From contig JAIXUR010000299.1 of the NCBI GenBank assembly GCA_027483425.1, positions 1-7,545 on the forward strand: a DNA stretch of 7,545 bases, read 5' to 3'. The first letter of the stretch is position 1, and the number at the start of each line of letters is the position of its first letter. The stretch is from Cyanobacteriota bacterium (GTDB taxonomy: Bacteria; Cyanobacteriota; Cyanobacteriia; Phormidesmidales; Phormidesmidaceae). This document shows positions 5,090 through 7,545 of the stretch, one piece after another. The notes under the pieces were generated by a model, which had not been told where the DNA came from, ran no database searches, and worked only from the letters and a program-made list of their open reading frames with translations. A program made the position numbers and the translations under genes.

Positions 5090-6541
5090 TTAAATCCACC
5101 CCTGGACTGCAGACTGGTAGACGGCCTGATAGCGATTTTTGGCTCGCAACTTAGCGAGGCTATTGTTAATGTGAAATTTTACTGTACTTTCGCTGATGTA
5201 GAGACGGTGGGCGATGTCGCGATCGCGCAACCCCTGGGCCAGCAGTGTCATAATTTCTCGCTCTCGCTCGGATGGGCGGGGCAAGCCTGCGACTAAGGGT
5301 AACGACTCAATCGGCTGGCCCTGGCTCACCCGTTCTACCCATTGGCGCAGTTGGGAAGCGTCTATCGTCCCATCGATCACAGCCCTGGCCTGGGGCGGGA
5401 TGGGTCGGGCGGTGTTGCCCCGTACCCAGATCACCTGGGAGGCCGTCTGAGCTACAGTTTCGCTGTCGGTAACCACGACGGCCGCTGGGTCAAGGGGGTC
5501 GCACACCATGAGATGGGCTTGGTAGGCTAGGCAGGTCAGGGCTACCTGGACCAGAGGTGCCTCACACTGAAGGCTAATTTTCCCCCCCCATGGGCCGCCG
5601 CTGTAGGGAATGTGCAGCGTGACTTGTACCATCTGCGGCTGGGGCCCCGGTTCGGTGCGCAGGCTACCCCCCAGACAGGTGGCGACAAACCTGAGGTGGT
5701 GGCAGTGCGATCGCCACTGGGCCACCGGATCGTTGTCGCGATCGCCGGGGGGGATGGCCACAATGGCTTCCAGCATGACCGCCGCTGCTCCGTAGATCAG
5801 CCTGGCGTAGTCGCAATCAAATTCGTCTAGAAGCTCGGCCAACCGCAAAAAACCATGGCTCACAGAGGCTGGTAGGGGGGTCTCGGTGCCTACCAGAGCC
5901 ATGGTGGTGGTGGTGAAAATGGTAGCGAGCTGATCGGACAAGGGCGATCGCTGGGTTTGTCTAGAGGGTATCCAGGCCGATTGCCCCAGGGTTTCTGCGT
6001 GCAGGGCCGCATCTAGGGCAATGGTGGCTGTCATGCACAGCACCTGTAGCACCGCCAAAAATTCTTCGGCCATGGGGCTGTGGCTAAAGGTAGCGAGTAC
6101 TCCAACGACGCGATCGCCGGTCACCAGGGGATAGCCCGCAAATCCCTGGATGTTGTTGGCGATCGCCCAGTCGCGGTCTTTGACCCAGGCTTCTTCGGCC
6201 AGACGATTGCTGAGAAACGGCACGCGGTTTTGGGCAATTTTGCCGACCTTGTAGGCCCCCATGGGAACCCGAGCAAAGGATCCATTGGTGTGGGTATAGA
6301 GCCCTGCGGAGGCCACGAGCCGCAGGGCCGTTTGATCGGGCTCGACCACCCAGATGCGGGCCAAGGCACAGCCAAACTGATCGACTAGCCCGTCGGTGAC
6401 GTAGCGGGCAATGGTGTCGACCTCGAGCCCCCCGGACAGCCGCTGGGCAATTTTGTTGACCCGCTGCAAATCGAGCAGCAGCCGGGTCGGGCTGGGTAAG
6501 TCAACGCTAGGGTTATCCACGCCTGGGGCGGCCGTATTCAC
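5090..6541 (-). CDS. GAF-domain LuxR-type transcriptional regulator
   Basis: A 483-residue cytoplasmic regulator. Residues about 23-180 form a GAF sensory domain (LQRVNKIAQRLSGGLEVDTI at the start, IQGFAGYPLVTGDRVVGVLA at 131-150). The C-terminus (423-476) is a LuxR/NarL helix-turn-helix: SEREREIMTLLAQGLRDRDI, then YISESTVKFHINNSLAKLRA with the recognition helix near 451-464. Residues about 200-410 match nothing I recognise. The last part (about 350-405, VVVTDSETV...IDASQLRQWVERV) faintly recalls the end of a receiver domain. No conserved Cys-based chromophore site in the GAF domain is obvious, so the ligand is unknown. The start is GTG 6541, with AGGAG five bases upstream. The gene is divergent from the PTPA-CTERM gene across 410 bases rich in repeats, so self-regulation and control of that neighbour are plausible. 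It contains six HIP1 octamers. Confidence 0.88.
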   Translation of the reverse strand: MNTAAPGVDNPSVDLPSPTRLLLDLQRVNKIAQRLSGGLEVDTIARYVTDGLVDQFGCALARIWVVEPDQTALRLVASAGLYTHTNGSFARVPMGAYKVGKIAQNRVPFLSNRLAEEAWVKDRDWAIANNIQGFAGYPLVTGDRVVGVLATFSHSPMAEEFLAVLQVLCMTATIALDAALHAETLGQSAWIPSRQTQRSPLSDQLATIFTTTTMALVGTETPLPASVSHGFLRLAELLDEFDCDYARLIYGAAAVMLEAIVAIPPGDRDNDPVAQWRSHCHHLRFVATCLGGSLRTEPGPQPQMVQVTLHIPYSGGPWGGKISLQCEAPLVQVALTCLAYQAHLMVCDPLDPAAVVVTDSETVAQTASQVIWVRGNTARPIPPQARAVIDGTIDASQLRQWVERVSQGQPIESLPLVAGLPRPSEREREIMTLLAQGLRDRDIAHRLYISESTVKFHINNSLAKLRAKNRYQAVYQSAVQGWI

Positions 6542-6562
6542 CAGTGCTCCTGCCAGTATGCT

Positions 6563-6591
6563 TATCTACAGGTTGAAGTGAACGTGATCAA
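6563..6591 (-). promoter_or_regulatory. Candidate promoter of the GAF-LuxR gene
   Basis: On the minus strand TTGATC (6591-6586) and TAGATA (6568-6563) are 17 bases apart, with four and three of six consensus matches. Transcription would start about 15 bases before the GTG codon. The -35 overlaps the ATACTC copy at 6591-6596. Weak evidence. Confidence 0.25.
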
Positions 6592-6629
6592 TACTCTGTA
6601 TCGGTCAACACTCCCCACGACCTTTGTGC

Positions 6630-6684
6630 CCCATGGTTCAGTCGCCAACGGGACGCCATGCACCCATGGGCAGAGGGCAACGGG
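6630..6684. repeat. Imperfect direct repeat CCCATGG...CAACGGG
   Basis: CCCATGG (6630-6636) with CAACGGG (6646-6652) recurs as CCCATGG (6663-6669) with CAACGGG (6678-6684). Units are 23 and 22 bases, about 33 bases apart, inside the divergent intergenic region. Only the outer heptamers are conserved. Confidence 0.55.
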
Positions 6685-6781
6685 TCAGTGGGTGTTCTCA
6701 ATACTGATCTGCTTGGCTGGCAAGTTCCTAGGCGGGCTGCCCTCGGGCCAACTCGCTGCAATACTGACCCGATTGTCAAGC

Positions 6782-6787
6782 TATAGT
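6782..6787 (+). promoter_or_regulatory. Candidate -10 box of the PTPA-CTERM gene
   Basis: TATAGT matches five of six -10 positions. The expected -35 position (6759-6764) has no consensus match but coincides with a CAATACTG copy, which would suit an activator-dependent promoter. It implies a leader of about 155 bases. Confidence 0.3.
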
Positions 6788-6856
6788 AAACTTTTTGACT
6801 AAGCTTGGGTCAAGACTCAGTATTTCTTGCTAGAACATGATGAGAGCATGAATTTT

Positions 6857-6885
6857 GTCAAACTTTGGCGAACGTTGACTTTGGC
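6857..6885 (+). repeat. 16-bp-spaced direct repeat ACTTTGGC with flanking inverted GTCAA/TTGAC
   Basis: ACTTTGGC occurs at 6862-6869 and 6878-6885, exactly 16 bases apart. GTCAA (6857-6861) and TTGAC (6875-6879) form an inverted pair around the first copy. It lies in the probable leader of the PTPA-CTERM gene and could be a protein site or a small hairpin. Confidence 0.4.
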
Positions 6886-6951
6886 CCGCGAGTTGCCCGG
6901 ACTGTGCATCTGCCTCTCGTAGTTAGTTAAAGCCCCCGTTTGGAGAAGCAG

Positions 6952-7545
6952 ATGAAGGAGAAATCTATCGGTATCGGCCTGGTGGCTGGTGCTGCTTTGA
7001 CTCTGGGTATTGGTTGGGCCGACTCTGCCCAGGCATTCTCGCTGGATAGCTCTGTTACGGTAACCAACACTATCCGAAACGTTAACACTCAAGTAGAAAC
7101 TGTATTCAGGACACCCCAAACTAAAACTGTAGGTTCAGGTTTAGAGCTGCAACAATTTGGCGGTATTTGGAATATTAATCTTGACGAAAACTCTATTCTA
7201 TTCAGTCTTAACTCTGAGATTCGTCAGGTCATCTCTGGGGATGATATCTACCGTTTCAAGGCACTTGACTTTGGTGGCTTAGGGCAAAGCTCGGTAACGG
7301 ATTTCAACGTGACTTACCTGGGTAAGGTTTCTTTCTTCAAAAACCCTAGTTTTGATGTTAAGAACGGCAACCTCCTTGAGGTGATATTCCCCTTAGGGTT
7401 TGCTGCGAATCCGGACCTCCGCTCTATTCCGGACGGGGATTTGGCGTTTCGCGTTGACCTGACGGTCACACCGCCTGACCCGGTACCTACCCCGGTACCT
7501 ACGCCAGCGTTGCTGCCGGGCTTAGTGGGTATGGGTCTAGCGGCG
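6952..7545 (+). CDS. Secreted protein with PTPA-CTERM-type sorting signal (runs off window end)
   Basis: An open frame of 198 codons reaches the window end without a stop. It starts at ATG 6952, with GGAG six bases upstream. The N-terminus MKEKSIGIGLVAGAALTLG and the following WADSAQA form a signal peptide with likely cleavage after AQA (residue 28). The middle, about 30-175, is a beta-rich, Asn/Thr/Phe-rich extracellular-type region that I cannot assign to a family. The C-terminus has a Pro/Thr linker, DPVPTPVPT, then PTPALLPGLVGMGLAA. This is the start of a PTPA-CTERM signal, a cyanobacterial relative of PEP-CTERM, which directs exosortase-type processing and surface sorting. The terminal basic residues should lie just past the edge. 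Base use is AT-richer than in the other genes and there are no HIP1 sites. The 5' neighbour is the divergent GAF-LuxR regulator. Confidence 0.85.
   Translation, partial: MKEKSIGIGLVAGAALTLGIGWADSAQAFSLDSSVTVTNTIRNVNTQVETVFRTPQTKTVGSGLELQQFGGIWNINLDENSILFSLNSEIRQVISGDDIYRFKALDFGGLGQSSVTDFNVTYLGKVSFFKNPSFDVKNGNLLEVIFPLGFAANPDLRSIPDGDLAFRVDLTVTPPDPVPTPVPTPALLPGLVGMGLAA
7480..7503 (+). repeat. Tandem 12-bp repeat in the Pro/Thr linker
   Basis: CCGGTACCTACC (7480-7491) is followed directly by CCGGTACCTACG (7492-7503), with one mismatch. Each encodes PVPT, and together they form the linker before the PTPA sorting signal. In-frame duplication of this kind can lengthen the linker. Confidence 0.7.

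Larger units (their letters stand above)
6542..6951. promoter_or_regulatory. Divergent intergenic regulatory region with repeated ATACT(G/C) motifs
   Basis: 410 bases without a supported gene. Five copies of ATACTG or ATACTC occur: CAGTAT at 6554-6559 (minus orientation), CAATACTC at 6589-6596, CAATACTG at 6699-6706, CAATACTG at 6759-6766 and CAGTATT at 6818-6824 (minus orientation). Two copies overlap the candidate promoter elements of the two flanking genes. Other direct repeats are listed separately. A role as operator sites for the adjacent LuxR-type protein is inferred, not shown. Confidence 0.45.

Noticed and set aside
6817..7119. 100-codon minus-strand frame overlapping the PTPA-CTERM gene start
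   Set aside because: It has no recognisable features and lies antisense to a gene with a clear signal peptide and ribosome binding site.

Overview
The window looks like chromosomal DNA from a filamentous, Leptolyngbya-like cyanobacterium. The evidence is: eleven copies of the cyanobacterial octamer GCGATCGC (HIP1); an NdhD subunit of the photosynthetic NDH-1 complex; an SLH-domain surface protein; and a secreted protein ending in a PTPA-CTERM-type sorting signal. The genus is an inference. No RNA genes, insertion sequences, phage genes or CRISPR arrays were recognised.

Layout. Positions 1-220 (minus) hold the N-terminus of a secreted SLH-domain protein, divergent from thrB (homoserine kinase, 364-1296, plus). 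A 515-base spacer with an AT-rich island and a possible structured leader precedes ndhD (1812-3422, plus). Three degenerate 15-bp tandem repeats and a terminator-like hairpin follow. Next come a small two-CxxC zinc-ribbon protein (3673-3870, plus) and a cytoplasmic sulfite-oxidase-like molybdopterin protein (4053-4643, plus). The latter converges on a small GlsB/YeaQ-type membrane protein (4661-4963, minus). Then comes a GAF-LuxR regulator (5090-6541, minus). A 410-base divergent intergenic region separates it from a PTPA-CTERM protein gene (6952 onward, plus) that runs off the window end.

The genes look like separately transcribed housekeeping and accessory units, not one operon: nearly every one has its own spacer, and strands alternate. 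The most interesting part is the right end. There a GAF-LuxR regulator is divergent from a surface or secreted protein gene, and their shared region carries five copies of an ATACT(G/C) motif on both strands plus other direct repeats. This is a candidate regulator/target pair. No complete, clearly new multi-gene system is visible; the candidates are regulatory layouts and one poorly understood protein region.
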